Of a stretch of DNA of 64,000 nucleotides, positions 26,357 to 35,357 are shown in pieces. The DNA is taken from positions 62,001 to 126,000 of the forward strand of contig JANQRH010000013.1 of assembly GCA_028284625.1 (NCBI GenBank), read 5' to 3'. The position numbers were made by a program, and so were the translations under genes. Within the stretch, counting starts at the first letter, position 1; every line of letters starts with the position of its first letter. This stretch comes from Afifellaceae bacterium (GTDB lineage: Bacteria > Pseudomonadota > Alphaproteobacteria > Rhizobiales > Afifellaceae). Under the pieces are notes generated by a model. It did no database searches. It had not been told where the DNA came from and saw nothing but the letters and a program-made list of their open reading frames with translations.

Positions 26357-27682
26357 CTATTGTGAGCCGAGCGCCGCGCGGATCGCCTGGTTGCCGCGCG
26401 CCACAGCATTGGCAAGCGCCTGACGCGCGCTCTGCTGCCCCGCGAGCATCGCCTCGAACTCATCGTTCTGGATATTGCGCAGTTCCGGTAGGTTAATGGC
26501 GCGGATGCCGCGCGAATTCTGCGTCGGCTCCTTGCCGATCATCTGCAGGATCGGCTGCTCGCGCCCCGGGCCCGCATCGTAGAAGCCTGCCGCCTTGGTC
26601 GCCTCATAGGCCGCCATGGTGACCGGAAGATAGCCGGAGGCCTGATGCAGCGCCGACTGCACGTCCGGCTGAGACAGATAATCGAAGAAGGCGGCGACGC
26701 CCGCGTAGTCGGTCTCTGCGTGTCCGGCGAAGACCCACAAACTGGCGCCGCCGGGGACGGTGTTTTGCGGCGCGCCTTCGGCAGCCGGCTCGTAAGGCAG
26801 CGGGCCCGTCCCGAAGTCGACGCCCGACGCCGCGATATCGCCGAGCCCGCCTGAGGATTCCGTCAGGAGGCCGCATTCGCCCGACATGAAGAGGTTCTTG
26901 GCCTCCGACGTGCGGCCGCCGTAACGAAACACACCATCGCGCGCCAGACTGGCGATCTCCTGCATGTGCTTCACGTAGAGCGGCTGATCGATCATCAGCT
27001 CAATGTCCAGACCGGCGAGCCCGTTTTCCTTCGTCGCGTAGGGCAGGTTGTTCCACGCCGCATAATTCTCCAGATGGATCCAGGTGAACCAGGTCGAGGT
27101 GTAGCCACACGACGCGGCGCGCGCGCCGACGATGCGACGCGCGTGCCGCCACACCTCCGGCCAGGTCTGAGGCGGCATATCGGGGTCGAGCCCGGCGCGC
27201 GCGTAGACCGCCTTGTTGTAATAGAGGATCGGCGAGGAGCTGTTATACGGGAAGGACAGCATCTGCCCGTCGGGTCTTGAGTAATAGGCGACGATGCCGG
27301 GCAGGTACTGGCTCTTGTCGAAGGCGCCGCCGCCCATCTCAAGAACCTCCGAGACCGGCACGATGGCGTGGTCGGCGTTCATCATCACGCCGGTTCCGAC
27401 ATCGAAGACCTGGATGATGTGCGGTTGGTCGCCGGACTCGAAGGCCGCAAGGCCGGCCTCAAGCACCTCCGCATAGGTTCCCTTGAAGACCGGGACGACG
27501 CGATAGTCGGATTGAGAGCGGTTGAAATCGTCGGCGAGATTGCTCAGCACCTGATTGCGCGCGCCAGTCATGGCGTGCCACCACTCAATCTCAGTGTCCG
27601 CCAAAGCGACGCTCGCAAAGTTCGCTGCGAGCGCGGCGGCGGCAAATGAGGTGAGCAAACGGTTTCGCTGAAGGCCTTGCAT
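26357..27682 (-). CDS. ugpB: sn-Glycerol-3-phosphate ABC transporter substrate-binding protein (orphan)
   Basis: 441 residues. A signal peptide (RLLTSFAAAALAANFASVALA) leads into TEIEWWHAMTGARNQVLSNLADDFNRSQSDYRVVPVFKGTYAEVLEAGLAAF, the UgpB N terminus. Further matches are QVFDVGTGVMMNA, SFPYNSSSPILYYNK, GECGLLTESSGGLGD and the loop PEDAGGASLW-like NTVPGGASLWVFAGH. UgpB binds glycerol-3-phosphate or glycerophosphodiesters in the periplasm and passes them to UgpAE with ATPase UgpC. Those partners are not in this window, so it either serves a transporter encoded elsewhere or is a second copy. No Pho box could be identified by eye. Confidence 0.9.
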   Translation of the reverse strand: MQGLQRNRLLTSFAAAALAANFASVALADTEIEWWHAMTGARNQVLSNLADDFNRSQSDYRVVPVFKGTYAEVLEAGLAAFESGDQPHIIQVFDVGTGVMMNADHAIVPVSEVLEMGGGAFDKSQYLPGIVAYYSRPDGQMLSFPYNSSSPILYYNKAVYARAGLDPDMPPQTWPEVWRHARRIVGARAASCGYTSTWFTWIHLENYAAWNNLPYATKENGLAGLDIELMIDQPLYVKHMQEIASLARDGVFRYGGRTSEAKNLFMSGECGLLTESSGGLGDIAASGVDFGTGPLPYEPAAEGAPQNTVPGGASLWVFAGHAETDYAGVAAFFDYLSQPDVQSALHQASGYLPVTMAAYEATKAAGFYDAGPGREQPILQMIGKEPTQNSRGIRAINLPELRNIQNDEFEAMLAGQQSARQALANAVARGNQAIRAALGSQ

Positions 27683-27811
27683 CAGCTAAGCATACGCCCC
27701 CCGCGCCAGCGGTCCATGACAGGTTTGTGACGATCTTATGTCGTTTCGAATGCCAGCGATAGGTTGCATCCGGCGCCCGAAGCACAATCGTGGGGGATCG
27801 CTCGGAGGGAA

Positions 27812-28717
27812 ATGCAGGTGATCACGGTCTTCGGCTCCATCAACCTCGATCTAATCGGACGCGTGGATCGCCTGCCGCGACCTGGCGAAACCGTGCCCGG
27901 CGACGCCTTTGCCACCGCGCCGGGCGGCAAGGGCGCCAACCAGGCGCTGGCTGCCGTGCGCGCCGGTGCGGCCGTGCAGATGGTCGGCGCGGTCGGTGAC
28001 GGCGCCTTTAGAGACGAGGCGCTGGCGCTGCTTCGCGCCGATGGCGTCGATCTTGAACGCGTGCGCGTTGCGGGCGGCGCCACCGGCGTCGCGCTCATCC
28101 TTGTCGATCAGGCGGGTGAGAACGTCATCGCGGTCATTCCAGGCGCCAACGGCACACTCACACCGGACGACGCGGCGGCGCTCACCTTTACGGCCGAGGA
28201 CGTCCTGCTGCTTCAGCTTGAGGTGCCCGTCGCCGCGATCGAGATGGCGGCGAAGCGCGCCCGCGATGGCGGAGCGGCGGTGCTTCTCAACCTGGCGCCG
28301 TTTCGCACCGATGCGCTTCATCTGGTGCAGCACGCCACGCATCTCATCGTCAACGAGACGGAATGCGCGGGCGCAGCGGATGCGCTGGGGGTCGCCGAGG
28401 GGACATTGGAAGACCGCGCCAAAGCGCTTGCCGCCGACCAGGCCGTCAGCGTGATTGTCACGCTGGGCAAGGACGGCGTGATGGCGATTGCCGATGGCGC
28501 CATGGAGCGTGTTGCGGCGCCTCAGGTTGAAGCCATCGACACGGTCGGGGCAGGCGACACGTTCTGCGGTTACTTCGCCGCCGGTCTTCTGGAGGGGCTG
28601 GCGCAGGCCGACGCTTTGGAGCTTGCTGCAACAGCGGGAAGCCTCGCCTGCACAAAGGCCGGCGCACAGCCCTCCATCCCGCTTCGTCGTGACGTCGCGT
28701 CTATGCTTGACCGATAG
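27812..28717 (+). CDS. rbsK: Ribokinase
   Basis: 301 residues from the ATG at 27812, which has GGAGGGA directly ahead; the track start 48 bases upstream lacks a site and adds non-family residues. PfkB motifs are GSINLDLIGRVDRLPRPGET, the substrate motif APGGKGANQALAAVRAG and the catalytic DTVGAGDTFCGYFAAGL. NETE and GKDGVM in between agree with RbsK. It phosphorylates D-ribose at O5. No ribose transporter or RbsD is adjacent; ribose may come from inside the cell, for instance via nucleosidases. Other PfkB substrates are possible, though GGKGANQA and INLD fit ribokinase best. Confidence 0.88.
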   Translation: MQVITVFGSINLDLIGRVDRLPRPGETVPGDAFATAPGGKGANQALAAVRAGAAVQMVGAVGDGAFRDEALALLRADGVDLERVRVAGGATGVALILVDQAGENVIAVIPGANGTLTPDDAAALTFTAEDVLLLQLEVPVAAIEMAAKRARDGGAAVLLNLAPFRTDALHLVQHATHLIVNETECAGAADALGVAEGTLEDRAKALAADQAVSVIVTLGKDGVMAIADGAMERVAAPQVEAIDTVGAGDTFCGYFAAGLLEGLAQADALELAATAGSLACTKAGAQPSIPLRRDVASMLDR

Positions 28718-28829
28718 TCCGGTTCGCATCTCTGTTCGGCTTTTGAGGCAAATCAACGCGCGGCGTGGCGCAATACCGACGCGTTCAGATGACCGACACG
28801 AGAACCGGGCTGCGCTGACGCCCAGTACG

Positions 28830-29996
28830 ATGTCCGCTGAGAAATCCGCACCGCGACTGCACCATCTGGATCATCTGCGCGCTGCTCTGGTCATCCTCGT
28901 GGTGCTGCATCACGTCGCGCTCGTCTATGGCGCCGCCGCGCCGTTCTATTACCAGGAGCCGCCCTTCGACGACCCTGTTGCGTTTATGGGTTTGGCGGTC
29001 TTTGTGCTTCTGAATCAGTCCTGGTTCATGGGCGCGCTTTTCTTGTTAGCGGGCTACTTCACGCCGGCATCGTTCGACAGCAAAGGCCCGGCGCAGTTTC
29101 TCAAGGGTCGTCTCGTCCGCCTCGGCATTCCGATCCTGGTGGGCATCTTCGTGCTTGAGCCGATCGCGCGGCTCGGCTTCTTCCTCATGCCGGCAAGCAT
29201 GACCGGGATAACGGACGAGCCCGATTGGTCGACCTACCCGCACCTACTCGGCCTTGGGCCGCTTTGGTTCATCGCCATGCTGTTGGCTTTCGACTTCGGC
29301 TACGCCGCGTGGCGGGCCGTGACAAAACCGCCATCCACGGCCGCGCACGACAGCATGCGTCCTGGCTTAGTTACGGTCTGCGCGTTTGTTCTGGGACTGG
29401 CGGCGGCGAGCTATCTCCTGCGCATCGTGGTTCCGCTGGGTGAGGAGGTTCGTTTGATCGCGCCGTTCCTGAACTTCCCGACGATCGCCTACCTCCCGCA
29501 ATATCTGAGCTTCTTCGTGCTCGGCATTGCCGCCTACCGGCTCAACTGGCTCAACGATCTGCCCCAGGCAGTCGGGCTTGCGGGCTTCGCGGTCGCCTTG
29601 GCCGCGGCGGTGCTGTTGCTTCCGCTCGCGCTGAGCGGTGAATTCCTGAATCTGATATTCGCCGAGAACGGAGGCTTCACCGGCCGCGGGCATTGGCAGT
29701 CGGCAATCTATGCGTTGTGGGATTCAACGATGGCGGTCGGCCTGTCGCTTGGCGCAATCGTGCTCTTCCGCCGGTTCTTCGATCAAAGCGGGCGGCTCGG
29801 CGCGTTCCTGTCGCAGCACAGCTACGCGGTCTACGTCATCCACGCCCCGATCCTTGTGTTCGGCGCCTATGCGATGCGTACTGTCGAGCTGCCGGCGTTG
29901 GCAAAATTCTGTCTGGCCGCGATCGTGCTGACCCCGCTCTGCTTTGCGGCGGCGTTCGTCATCCGGAAGCTGCCCTTGGCAAAGCGCGTCTTCTGA
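28830..29996 (+). CDS. Membrane acyltransferase, acyltransferase-3 / OpgC-like
   Basis: 388 residues from the ATG at 28830. The sequence starts RLHHLDHLRAALVILVVLHHVALVYG, the acyltransferase-3 signature with the catalytic-type His in HH, and continues with about ten hydrophobic segments (for example FMGALFLLAGYFTP, LVRLGIPILVGIFVLEPIARL, GPLWFIAMLLAF, YLSFFVLGIAAYRLNWL). Such proteins transfer acyl or succinyl groups to glycans, glucans or lipids across the inner membrane; OpgC modifies periplasmic glucans. Substrate unknown. The long track ORF starting at 28488 overlaps ribokinase in another frame and is not real at its N terminus. Convergent with the SLC13 gene, 7 bases between stops. Confidence 0.84.
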   Translation: MSAEKSAPRLHHLDHLRAALVILVVLHHVALVYGAAAPFYYQEPPFDDPVAFMGLAVFVLLNQSWFMGALFLLAGYFTPASFDSKGPAQFLKGRLVRLGIPILVGIFVLEPIARLGFFLMPASMTGITDEPDWSTYPHLLGLGPLWFIAMLLAFDFGYAAWRAVTKPPSTAAHDSMRPGLVTVCAFVLGLAAASYLLRIVVPLGEEVRLIAPFLNFPTIAYLPQYLSFFVLGIAAYRLNWLNDLPQAVGLAGFAVALAAAVLLLPLALSGEFLNLIFAENGGFTGRGHWQSAIYALWDSTMAVGLSLGAIVLFRRFFDQSGRLGAFLSQHSYAVYVIHAPILVFGAYAMRTVELPALAKFCLAAIVLTPLCFAAAFVIRKLPLAKRVF

Positions 29997-30003
29997 ACAC
30001 CGA

Positions 30004-31806
30004 TCAGCCCGTGAACGGGAATATCAGCGCAATCAGCGGCGTTCCGACCACCACGACGAGGATGGAGAGCGGCAGACCGAGCCGCCAATAATCGCTGAAC
30101 CGATAGCCGCCAGGGCCCATCACCAGCGTGTTCGACTGGTGGCCGATCGGCGTGAGAAAATCCGACGCCGCGCCGAGCGCTACCGCCATCAGGAACGGAT
30201 CGGGATTGTAGCCGAGGCCATTGGCGAACTGCGCGGCGATCGGCGCCATCACGAGCACGGTCGCTGCGTTGTTGAGGAAGGGCGTGACCGCCATGCCGGC
30301 AATCAGGATGAGCGCCAGCGCACCGTGCGGCGGCAGAGCGGACCCGGCGGCGGAGAGCCACATCGCGATCAAATCGGTGGCGCCGGTCGATTGCATGGCG
30401 GCGCTGATGGGGATGAGCGAGCCGATCAGGATGAGGAGAGGCCAGTCCATGACGTCATACGCTTGGCGTAGGCTGATCGACTTCAACACGACGAGAAGCA
30501 CCGCCGCGCCGAAGAACCCGAAGGCCACCGGCACGATCTGCGTTGCTACCAAGGCCATCGCCGCTGCGAGCACGAGGATCGGAAGATAGCGCCGGCGGTC
30601 CTGTCCAAGCCGGATGTCGCGATCCGCAAGCGGCAGGCATCGCAACTCGCCGAGCGCCTCCGGCATCTGCTTGAGATTACCCTGCAGCACGACCACATCG
30701 CCCGCCTGGAACCGGATGGTGCGCAGGCGTCGCGTCAGGCGCTGGCCGCTGCGGCTGACAGCGAGCACGCCGACCTGATAGCGCTCCGCAAGCTGCGCCT
30801 GCCCGGGCGTGCGCTCCACCAGCGGGGATCCGGCCATGACCACCGCTTCCATGACGCCGAAATCGTCGCCGGCGCTGGCAGCCTTTCCAGACTCCGGCTC
30901 CGTTGCATCATCATTGTCGCTGCCGGCGAGCTTCAGCTTGGCCTGCGCGACGATCTGCTCCAGCGCTGAGGACTCGCCCTCAAGAAGCAGCGTGTCACCC
31001 GCTTCCAACGTCCAGCTCGGCGAGGGTGTGACGCGGCGAAAGCGCTCGCGGATGATCGTGACGACCTGAACCTCGCCCTCGCCGATCAACTCGAGATCGG
31101 CGACGGTCTTGCCGACATAGGGCGAGTCGTCCGTGAGCAGCGCCTCCGTCGTGTAGCTGTGGATGCTGAAAGCCGCATCGACGGAGGCAGCACCCTTGCG
31201 GTCGCCGGGCAGGAGGCGATAGCCGAATGTGAGAAACACGACACCGGCGGCGGCGATGCAAAAGCCGACCGGTGTGAAGTCGAACATGCGGAACGGCGCG
31301 CCGAGCAAGTCCTCCCGCATTTGCGAGACAATCACATTGGGCGAGGTACCAACCAGCGTCATGGTGCCGCCCATCAGCGAGCCGAAGGCCATCGGCATGA
31401 GCAGGAACGACGGCGATGTGTTGGTGCGTCGCGCCAATTGAAAGGCGACAGGCATCAACATGGCGAGTGCGCCGATATTCTTGACGAAAGCCGCCATCAG
31501 CGTCACCGCGGTGACGAGAACAAAGATCACCGCTTGCGGCGAGGTAAGGTAGGGCCCGAGCTGGCGCAGCACCTGCTCCACGATCCCCGAACGCGCGACC
31601 GCCGAGCTGACCAGAAGCGCCGACGCGACAATGATGACGATGTCGTCGCTATAGCCGAAGAAGGCCTCTTTGGCGGGGACGATCCCGACCACGACCGCGA
31701 CAGCGAGCGCGCAAAGCGCCACCAGGTCGTAGCGGTAACGGCCCCACACGAAGAAACCCATCATGCCGAGGATGACGGCAAACGCGAGGCCCTGCTGAAG
31801 CGTCAT
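30004..31806 (-). CDS. SLC13/DASS-type permease with central RCK_C (TrkA-C) domains
   Basis: 600 residues. Two membrane halves (about 1-205 and 405-600) flank a soluble middle part with two TrkA-C modules (SPYVGKTVADLELIGEGEVQVVTIIRE...LEAGDTLLLEGE and SPLVERTPGQAQLAERYQVGVLAVSRSGQRL...FQAGDVVVLQG). Each half has the anion-transporter motif, GTMTLVGTSPNVIVS in the first and LTPIGHQSNTLVMGPGGY in the second. Members move dicarboxylates, sulfate or other anions with sodium or protons, and the RCK_C modules suggest gating by a ligand. It follows the CBS-domain gene by 18 bases on the same strand, so both sensors probably act on the same transport function. Confidence 0.92.
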   Translation of the reverse strand: MTLQQGLAFAVILGMMGFFVWGRYRYDLVALCALAVAVVVGIVPAKEAFFGYSDDIVIIVASALLVSSAVARSGIVEQVLRQLGPYLTSPQAVIFVLVTAVTLMAAFVKNIGALAMLMPVAFQLARRTNTSPSFLLMPMAFGSLMGGTMTLVGTSPNVIVSQMREDLLGAPFRMFDFTPVGFCIAAAGVVFLTFGYRLLPGDRKGAASVDAAFSIHSYTTEALLTDDSPYVGKTVADLELIGEGEVQVVTIIRERFRRVTPSPSWTLEAGDTLLLEGESSALEQIVAQAKLKLAGSDNDDATEPESGKAASAGDDFGVMEAVVMAGSPLVERTPGQAQLAERYQVGVLAVSRSGQRLTRRLRTIRFQAGDVVVLQGNLKQMPEALGELRCLPLADRDIRLGQDRRRYLPILVLAAAMALVATQIVPVAFGFFGAAVLLVVLKSISLRQAYDVMDWPLLILIGSLIPISAAMQSTGATDLIAMWLSAAGSALPPHGALALILIAGMAVTPFLNNAATVLVMAPIAAQFANGLGYNPDPFLMAVALGAASDFLTPIGHQSNTLVMGPGGYRFSDYWRLGLPLSILVVVVGTPLIALIFPFTG

Positions 31807-31824
31807 AGGAATGGTCCGCCGAGC

Positions 31825-32343
31825 TTAGCCGCGCTTGCCGGCGGCATCGGCAGCCTTTGCTTCGCGCTTCGGGTCGCTCGCGGCCGCATCGTAAGCGTCG
31901 TCCTTGTCCGGCGCTTCGCGGCTGCGATGTGGCTCCGATATCGTGCGGATCGCCTCCTGCAGCTGCTCCGGCCCGGTGATGCCCTTTGCCAGATCGCTCA
32001 AGGTCACGATGCCGACAACCTTGCCGCTATCGTCGAGGACCGGCATGCGGCGGATCTGGTGCTCGCGCATCTCCGCCACGACCGCTTCGAGCGCGTCGTC
32101 ATCCCGGCAGGTGTGAAGCGCCTTCGACATGACATCTTGTACGATCGCCTCGGCTGGATGCCGGCCTTCGACCACCACACGCAGAATGACGTCGCGGTCG
32201 GTCAGGACGCCGACAAGCCCGTTCTCGTCGCCGACCAAAACGGCGCCGACATCGAACTCCGCCATCTGCGTCGCGGCTTCCTGCACCGTCGCGGTCGGAG
32301 CGACGGGATCAATGCCGCGCGTCATCACCTCAGCCACTCTCAT
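31825..32343 (-). CDS. Double CBS-domain protein
   Basis: 172 residues with a pair of CBS motifs. The first is VAEVMTRGIDPVAPTATVQEAATQMAEFDVGAVLVGDENGLVGVLTDRDVILRVV and the second VQDVMSKALHTCRDDDALEAVVAEMREHQIRRMPVLDDSGKVVGIVTLSDLAKG. Such Bateman modules bind adenine nucleotides or similar ligands and control partner proteins. The C-terminal 40 residues are charged and probably disordered. It is the first gene of a two-gene unit with the SLC13 permease, so it may sense energy state for that carrier. A double-hairpin repeat lies just upstream of its start. Confidence 0.93.
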   Translation of the reverse strand: MRVAEVMTRGIDPVAPTATVQEAATQMAEFDVGAVLVGDENGLVGVLTDRDVILRVVVEGRHPAEAIVQDVMSKALHTCRDDDALEAVVAEMREHQIRRMPVLDDSGKVVGIVTLSDLAKGITGPEQLQEAIRTISEPHRSREAPDKDDAYDAAASDPKREAKAADAAGKRG

Positions 32344-32382
32344 CCGACCGCCGCACCTTAGAATTGTCTACCGGGAAACCGC

Positions 32383-32552
32383 CTAGTGTCCCGAATCTGA
32401 CGTTCGCATCATTGTTCAGCCCGCTCCGAACGAACGTCAGATTCGATAGGGACACCAGGCAAAATATTGAGTTGAGTGCGGTTTTTGGGGTTTGAAGTTC
32501 CACTGATGAGCCCGCCGGAGCAATGGTAGGAACTTCAAACCCACCACACTGG
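32383..32552. repeat. Double-hairpin intergenic element, copy 1
   Basis: Two consecutive palindromes. The first has arms GAATCTGACGTTCG and CGAACGTCAGATTC inside outer CTAGTGTCC and GGACACCAG. The second has arms GGGTTTGAAGTTCC and GGAACTTCAAACCC with an outer CACACTGG end. A second copy is present at 50353-50517, and the differences between the copies keep the stems paired. It sits between the CBS gene start and the VOC gene stop. The rest of the 290-base gap holds nothing recognisable. Confidence 0.85.
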
Positions 32553-32633
32553 TATAACTGCGTCCGCTATGGTTCCGCCGGGCGAGAGCGCGCCGCAGCA
32601 TAGCGGCGACGTTCGACGGACGGAAGCACGGAA

Positions 32634-33155
32634 TCAGGCGTTGAGGAGATCGTCCAGGCCGAGGGGCTCTGTGACCATTGCCAGCGTGCCGCTGGCGTCG
32701 CGCGGCCAGGCCTCGCGCGGCCTATCGCAATAGAGCTCCACGCCATTCTGGTCGGGATCACGCAGATAAAGCGCCTCGGAGACGCCGTGGTCGCTGGCGC
32801 CATCCAGCTCAATGCCGGCCTTGATGAGCCGGCGAAGCGCATCGCCCAGAGCCGCACGCGTGGGGTAGAGGATGGCGAGATGATAGAGCCCGGTCGTGCC
32901 CGGCGCGGGCGGCTGGCCGCCGGCGCTTTCCCATGTGTTGAGCGCGATGTGGTGGTGGTATCCGCCGGCGGAGATGAACGCCGCCTGCGATCCGTAGCGT
33001 TGCATCACCTGAAAGCCGAGCACGCCGCAATAGAAGCCAAGCGCACGCTCAATATCGGCAACCTTCAAGTGGATGTGGCCGATACGCACATCCGGGGCGA
33101 TCGGCGCGGCTAGGTCGGTCGTCGCGACTTCCGGCGCGTCGGGTTTATCGAGCAT
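32634..33155 (-). CDS. VOC superfamily protein (glyoxalase / extradiol dioxygenase-like)
   Basis: 173 residues with two VOC half-motifs. The first reads RIGHIHLKVADIERALGFYCGVLGFQVMQRYGSQAAFISAGGYHHHIALNTW, holding the first metal His (HIHLKV) and a second in HHHIALN. The second half reads GLYHLAILYPTRAALGDALRRL...LYLRDPDQNGVELYCDRP with the metal Glu of GVELY. This pattern is that of the CatE/YfiE-type single-chain proteins often annotated as catechol-2,3-dioxygenase. Metal ligands look complete. The actual substrate is not evident. It lies 44 bases upstream of the next stop and downstream of the MFS transporter gene on the same strand. Confidence 0.88.
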   Translation of the reverse strand: MLDKPDAPEVATTDLAAPIAPDVRIGHIHLKVADIERALGFYCGVLGFQVMQRYGSQAAFISAGGYHHHIALNTWESAGGQPPAPGTTGLYHLAILYPTRAALGDALRRLIKAGIELDGASDHGVSEALYLRDPDQNGVELYCDRPREAWPRDASGTLAMVTEPLGLDDLLNA

Positions 33156-33199
33156 TGGTCCTACCTAGTGGTCGGGGCTCAGGCCGGCAAGGCGCGGCA

Positions 33200-34402
33200 C
33201 TATTCGGCGCGAGCCGCGACAGGCTCCGTTGCCGGGCCGCGCGTCAGGATGAAGAAGCCGATGGCGCTGCCGAAGACGACCGCCCCGAGCAACGCCGTAA
33301 CGCCGAGCACAAGCGGAAAGCCGTTGATCCCATGCAGGAGCGCGATCATGGGAACCGCCAGGCCGCTCACGCCGAAACCGAGAAAATAGCGCAAGCCAAA
33401 CGCCTTGGCTCTGAGATGCGGGGCGACGTAGCGCGCGATCATGGCGTCGTTGATCACCACCTGGCCGTAGATGGACGCCATGGCGAGCACCATACCGATG
33501 ATCATGGGAATGCCGAGCGCAAACGCGGCAATGGCCAGGCCGACCGGTTGCAGTAGCGATAGTCCGACGAACAGTTTTGGCAGCTCGATCCGGTCGACGA
33601 GGCGGCCCATGGTGAGCTGCGTCAGCGCACCGAGGATGAAGACCGACGTGGCCAGCATGCCGATTGAGGATAGCGGCAGATCGAAACCGAGGCGCTCATC
33701 GAACACCTTTGGCAGCGCGATCGTCACGACATTGAAGGTGATGCCGCCGGCGATCACGGCCACCAGATAAAGCGTCGCGATCGCTGCGGGGCGAGCGATC
33801 GGCAGCGTCTTTGCAGTCTCGCCGGGCGGCTTATGCGCTGCGTTTCGCTCGCTTGGAACCTGCGCAATGAACAGAACGCCGATGGCGATGGAAATGGCGC
33901 CGGGAAGGGCGAAAGCGGCGCGCCATCCAAGCTCCGCCGCGATAAGCGCCGTGACGCCGGAGGCGAGTGCCGCGCCGATGTTTCCCCACACGCCGTTTTT
34001 GCCGAGTTCGCGTCCGAGCCTCGTGGCATTGCTGACCAGCATCGCGGACCCGACCGGGTGATAGATCGCCGCGAAGCAGCCGAGAATCAGAAGCAGCAGC
34101 GCAAAGACGAGTGGCGTCGTCGCGAATGCCAGGCCGACGCACGACACGCCCGAGCCCAGGAAGAAAGCAGCAAGCAGATTGCGCCGTCCGACCCGGTCCG
34201 CGACCCAACCGATCGGCAGAGACAGGAGGCCAAAGGCGAGAAAGGTGCCGGTCGCCAGCCCGATCAACTCGCCATAGGCGAGCCCGCGCTCCGCCGCGAT
34301 CGCGATCACCGCGGTCGGATAGATCAGGACGACGAAATGCACAAAGGCATGCGCGATGTTGACGAAGCGGATCGTGCGGGTGGCGATGATGTCGGGATTC
34401 AT
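33200..34402 (-). CDS. MFS transporter
   Basis: About 400 residues with 12 hydrophobic segments. Motif A appears as GWVADRVGRRNLL between the second and third segments and again in weaker form as GRLVDRIELPK after the eighth. The first segment starts IRFVNIAHAFVHFVVLIYPTAV. The central loop (VPSERNAAHKPPGETAKT) separates the two six-helix bundles. Substrate unknown; the gene follows an aldose epimerase on the same strand with about 65 bases between, so sugar or sugar-acid transport is a reasonable inference. Three in-frame ATGs (34426, 34417, 34402) are candidate starts and none has a good ribosome site; I took the last because it lies closest to the first helix. A perfect palindrome lies just upstream. 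Confidence 0.88.
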   Translation of the reverse strand: MNPDIIATRTIRFVNIAHAFVHFVVLIYPTAVIAIAAERGLAYGELIGLATGTFLAFGLLSLPIGWVADRVGRRNLLAAFFLGSGVSCVGLAFATTPLVFALLLLILGCFAAIYHPVGSAMLVSNATRLGRELGKNGVWGNIGAALASGVTALIAAELGWRAAFALPGAISIAIGVLFIAQVPSERNAAHKPPGETAKTLPIARPAAIATLYLVAVIAGGITFNVVTIALPKVFDERLGFDLPLSSIGMLATSVFILGALTQLTMGRLVDRIELPKLFVGLSLLQPVGLAIAAFALGIPMIIGMVLAMASIYGQVVINDAMIARYVAPHLRAKAFGLRYFLGFGVSGLAVPMIALLHGINGFPLVLGVTALLGAVVFGSAIGFFILTRGPATEPVAARAE

Positions 34403-34429
34403 GGCGATCCGATTCATCTGGGGCATAGC

Positions 34430-34457
34430 TTCGCTATTCCCATTAGGGAATAGCGAA
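34430..34457. promoter_or_regulatory. Perfect 12-bp inverted repeat, candidate operator
   Basis: TTCGCTATTCCC and GGGAATAGCGAA are separated by ATTA, giving a perfect 28-base palindrome in the gap between the epimerase stop and the MFS start. No T run follows on either strand, which speaks against an intrinsic terminator. The compact arms and central AT spacer look like a dimeric repressor site. Which regulator binds is not known; an intercistronic hairpin in the mRNA is the alternative. Confidence 0.55.
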
Positions 34458-34466
34458 CGCGCGCGG

Positions 34467-35357
34467 TCAAAGCAACTTTGCGGCAAACTTGACGCGCATC
34501 TCCGTCGTCTCTCCTGGCTGAAGCACGCGCAGATCGTTGGCTTCCGGGCCACCCGGTTTGGCGAAGGCGTTGACTTCGTGCGTCACCGGCTCAAAGCAGA
34601 AGAAGTCGCAATCCCTGTCGGGCGAGAAGACGTGGTAATAACGCGTCGCCCGATCCGCCTCGATATCGAGAGCCACGCCGCGATCGGGCCATTCGATGCG
34701 GGCGCTTCCGTCCCATCCGGCAAATCCGTTGTCGATGAGATCGTCGGGCAGGCCGCGCGCTTTGGAATAGTCCCATCGCTCCGGAACTGGCTCCGGCTCG
34801 CGCGTCTCAGGCGCGTCTGGCGGCTGCTCAAGCCAGGCGCCTTTGGCCCTGGCCTCAAGCGTGACACCCGGCGACCGCACGAACCACGGATGCAGGCCGA
34901 GGCCGTAGGGGAGAGGCTCTGCGCCGCGATGTGTCACGGAAAGCGCGATGTCCAGCGCGGCGTCGGTCAGGCGAAACACCTGTTCCGCCTCGTAGTCGAA
35001 GGGCGGGATGGTGCGGCTCCGCAGCGTCAGCACAACGCGGTCGCTTGTGTGCGCCGCAACCTCCCATGGCGCCTGCCACCCGTCACCGTGCAGCGGAAAG
35101 GGCTCAAGCGGGTCGTTGGGTGCGATCGGATGAAAACGACCGTTGAACGAGATGCCGCCGCCTGACAGACGGCCGAACCACGGCACCATCGGGCTGCACG
35201 CCATGGCCCGCGGGTTCTCTGTCTTGCCGTCCCAGGGCCGCAGGATCGGCACCGACGTTTCGCCTTGCTTCAGGTGGAAGGCGGCAACGGCACCGCCGAT
35301 TGCAGGCAAGAGGTCCACCCGCGCGGCATCCGACTCCATGATAATGCGGCCGTCCAT
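34467..35357 (-). CDS. Aldose 1-epimerase family protein
   Basis: 296 residues from the ATG at 35357, which has GGGAGGCG four bases ahead; the track start further upstream runs toward the divergent gene. Family strings are PWDGKTENPRAMACSPMVPWFGRL, the catalytic-type His in FPLHGDGWQAPWEV, GLGLHPWF, and the late VFSPDRDCDFFCFEPVTHEVNAF with the catalytic Glu in FEPVTH. Mutarotases interconvert alpha and beta anomers of galactose or related sugars so that dehydrogenases and kinases can use them. It is divergent from the araD1-type gene and fits the galactose/arabinose oxidation block. The same subgroup is often found with oxidative sugar pathways in rhizobia. Confidence 0.88.
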   Translation of the reverse strand: MDGRIIMESDAARVDLLPAIGGAVAAFHLKQGETSVPILRPWDGKTENPRAMACSPMVPWFGRLSGGGISFNGRFHPIAPNDPLEPFPLHGDGWQAPWEVAAHTSDRVVLTLRSRTIPPFDYEAEQVFRLTDAALDIALSVTHRGAEPLPYGLGLHPWFVRSPGVTLEARAKGAWLEQPPDAPETREPEPVPERWDYSKARGLPDDLIDNGFAGWDGSARIEWPDRGVALDIEADRATRYYHVFSPDRDCDFFCFEPVTHEVNAFAKPGGPEANDLRVLQPGETTEMRVKFAAKLL

